From Desulfovibrio sp. (GTDB lineage: Bacteria > Desulfobacterota > Desulfovibrionia > Desulfovibrionales > Desulfovibrionaceae): a DNA stretch of 7,067 nucleotides. Position numbers and translations under genes: made by a program. The stretch covers positions 1 through 7,067 of the forward strand of contig JAIRTI010000027.1 of the NCBI GenBank assembly GCA_031255035.1, given 5' to 3'. The number at the start of each line of letters is the position of its first letter. Positions within the stretch are counted from its first letter, which is position 1. The notes below the pieces were generated by a model that saw only the letters and a list, made by a program, of their open reading frames with translations, was not told the origin of the DNA and searched no databases. Shown here in pieces: positions 5,767-7,067 of this stretch.

Positions 5767-6684
5767 TTAAAGGCTCAACCGTTGTACGTTCATATTTTCT
5801 ATGTCCATCCTCCCAAGTCCGCGCGCATGCGCCTGAGCAATATGCGCAACTTGTCGGGGTTGGATTCTTTGTCCGTACCATTCATAAGAGGCGACAGCCA
5901 TGGCGTCGGCGGCCACCGGATCAGCCGACGCGATGACTTCCCCAGGGGTGAGAACCTTGCCCGGCCCGCCGGGGCCGTTGGTGCTGAGTACCCTGCTTGC
6001 GTCGATCACGGTCAGCGCCGGCTTCAACTTGAAGCAAAGGTCCACGATTGAGGTATCCAGGCTGTAGCGCGAGTGCATGGAAGCGCGATCCTGAATCAGC
6101 CCCATCTGTCCTTTCAGTGACAGGCTGACGCCTGTTGAACCGTGGCTTTTGGCAACCGGGGCGGCAATAAGCACATCCGCTTCCAGCACATCTGTCATGA
6201 ATGCGTTGGCATGCATATCTACGGCGTTTTCCAGAGGACTTTCCCGAAAATACCTGCTCTCACCGAGGTTATGGCAAACGCCATTGACAACGGAATTGCA
6301 GGCGTCGAGGATTCCGGAGATTTCCATGGGCGTTGAGCCTCTTCGAAAAGCATGATCAAGAACCCGGACAGATGAAGCGCCGGCTTCGGTACACATAACC
6401 AGCAGTTCGCGGACGACCTCCGGGTGCGTGTTGGTGGCGCTGTCCACGCTTGCGGAAAAACTCATGTTGGGCTTGATGACCACCTTCTGGCCGCGTTTGA
6501 CAAAGGCGGACATTCCTCCCAAAGCCTCAACCGCCGCTCTGGTCGCGGCTGCAGGGCCCGCTTTGACGACGACAATATCAGGATTTGGCGCGGCCAGCAG
6601 TCCTGAGGGGAACCCAACCAGTGAAGCGGCGCCGAAACTCAGCGCGGCAGTCGCTTGAAATTTGAGAAAGTCACGTCTTCGCAT
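5767..6684 (-). CDS. Tat-exported DUF362 family protein
   Basis: This 305-residue protein opens with a clear twin-arginine signal, MRRRDFLK, followed by a hydrophobic stretch to about residue 29 and a likely cleavage region at LLAA (29-32). It should thus be exported folded to the periplasm. The body matches DUF362: VVIKPNMSF (68-76), the lysine-rich centre APVAKSHGSTGVSLSLKGQMG (K179, K191), TVIDAS, and DPVAADAMA (255-263). No ferredoxin CxxCxxC cluster is present, unlike some DUF362 proteins, so iron-sulfur capacity may be supplied by the fused polyferredoxin encoded 3 nt downstream. The family has no settled biochemical function, so none is assigned. Tat export suggests cofactor or metal loading in the cytoplasm. 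Start chosen for AAGGAG 4 nt upstream and the Tat motif at the very N-terminus. Confidence 0.9.
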   Translation of the reverse strand: MRRRDFLKFQATAALSFGAASLVGFPSGLLAAPNPDIVVVKAGPAAATRAAVEALGGMSAFVKRGQKVVIKPNMSFSASVDSATNTHPEVVRELLVMCTEAGASSVRVLDHAFRRGSTPMEISGILDACNSVVNGVCHNLGESRYFRESPLENAVDMHANAFMTDVLEADVLIAAPVAKSHGSTGVSLSLKGQMGLIQDRASMHSRYSLDTSIVDLCFKLKPALTVIDASRVLSTNGPGGPGKVLTPGEVIASADPVAADAMAVASYEWYGQRIQPRQVAHIAQAHARGLGRMDIENMNVQRLSL

Positions 6685-6688
6685 AATT

Positions 6689-6694
6689 CTCCTT
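6689..6694 (-). promoter_or_regulatory. Shine-Dalgarno AAGGAG for the DUF362 gene
   Basis: On the minus strand AAGGAG lies 4 nt before the ATG at 6684. The spacing is a little short, but it is the best ribosome-binding site in this operon and fixes the start. Confidence 0.8.
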
Positions 6695-6735
6695 GTAAAT
6701 GACGCATGTGGTCAAACATACCAGGGTTTTTGATA

Positions 6736-6763
6736 TTTATACCGGCGCGATCCCCGATGTCAT
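6736..6763 (-). promoter_or_regulatory. Sigma-70-type promoter of the DUF362/polyferredoxin operon
   Basis: On the minus strand ATGACA (6763-6758) and TATAAA (6741-6736) each match the consensus boxes at five of six positions, with a 16-nt spacer. Transcription would begin near 6729, giving a leader of about 45 nt. Repeat copy C lies upstream, with 56 nt between its head and the -35 box. No convincing operator was found. Confidence 0.6.
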
Positions 6764-6819
6764 AGATACATTTCTCTCTGGTTGCTGCCCGATTCTCTAC
6801 GGGAGGGCCGGAGCGGGAG

Positions 6820-7019
6820 AACTTTGAAATGCAATGCCTCCGGCGGCCGGGGCGCTGCCCCGGACCCCGCCGGGGGAAATGATTTCCCCCGGACCCCCTC
6901 AGTTGGGTTTCGGCTGAACGTATCAACAGTGCACCACGATCAGCCACCCAATCGCCGGGTCCAGGGACGGAACTGGGGCCGGCAAGGTCCTGGCGGGTGC
7001 GGGCGGAGCCCGCATGCGA
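6820..7019 (+). repeat. Interspersed structured repeat, copy C (tail missing)
   Basis: The same order of parts as copy B is present: head AACTTTGAAA, hairpin 1 (6847-6863, CCGGGGC/GCCCCGG), hairpin 2 (11-bp arms 6870-6880 and 6882-6892), hairpin 3 (6900-6916), linker, and hairpin 4 (6999-7013, GCGGGC/GCCCGC). Similarity to A and B stops at CATGCGA; the 32-nt AT-richer tail is absent. Hairpins 1 and 4 differ from copy B on both strands of the stem, so pairing is kept. The copy lies upstream of the DUF362 operon promoter. The last 48 nt of the window (7020-7067) are AT-rich and hold nothing I recognise. Confidence 0.92.
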
Positions 7020-7067
7020 AATGTAGAAATAGGCAGTCTTTGTAGTGAATTGTGTCTATTACGCGGT

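Noticed and set aside
5023..6051. 342-codon plus-strand open frame opposite the polyferredoxin and DUF362 genes
   Set aside because: The composition is Arg/Gln/Ser-rich and low in hydrophobic residues, as antisense shadows are; both minus-strand genes have clear motifs throughout.
6730..6743. TTGAT half-site overlapping the -10 box, as a possible FNR/CRP-family operator
   Set aside because: The second half (ATACC) does not match ATCAA, so there is no real dyad.
556..7019. Repeats as a CRISPR array or as insertion sequence ends
   Set aside because: There are only three copies, kilobases apart, in mixed orientation, with no spacers, no transposase and no matching terminal inverted repeats bounding a gene.

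Overview
The window reads as chromosomal DNA of a GC-rich, Gram-negative anaerobe. A sulfate-reducer-like member of Desulfovibrionaceae/Desulfobacterota is my best guess. It rests on the GC-rich coding style, a Tat-exported DUF362 protein paired with a NapH/NapG-type polyferredoxin, and GC-rich interspersed repeats. No ribosomal or taxonomic marker is present, so this is inference.

Layout: (1) 1-528 (+) is the C-terminal part of folD, cut by the window edge. (2) 529-853 is intergenic and holds an inverted copy (A) of a roughly 240-bp repeat plus a weak candidate promoter. (3) 854-3848 (+) is a co-directional cluster: an MtnX-like HAD phosphatase, a class III PLP aminotransferase, and two tiny four-helix SMR/EamA-type membrane proteins overlapping by ATGA. 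A perfect 14-bp hairpin separates the aminotransferase from the transporters. The cluster looks like a small pathway that makes or remodels a phosphorylated or aminated small molecule and moves it across the membrane; the substrate cannot be read from the sequence. (4) 3849-4128 is the gap between converging genes and is filled by the most complete repeat copy (B). (5) 6684-4129 (-) is a two-gene redox operon with a good promoter and Shine-Dalgarno: a Tat-exported DUF362 protein, then, 3 nt later, a fusion of a NapH-like membrane iron-sulfur protein with a NapG/MauM-like ferredoxin. A twin-arginine motif is kept inside the fusion, at the junction. (6) 6820-7019 is repeat copy C, followed by 48 nt in which I see nothing.

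Two things stand out. First, the three repeat copies keep their hairpins through paired (compensatory) base changes while the reading frame drifts, so they look like a structured nucleic-acid element rather than genes. Second, the membrane polyferredoxin has an internal Tat-like signal. This predicts one polypeptide with iron-sulfur clusters on both sides of the membrane, or a precursor that is cleaved in two, next to a Tat-exported partner of unknown function.
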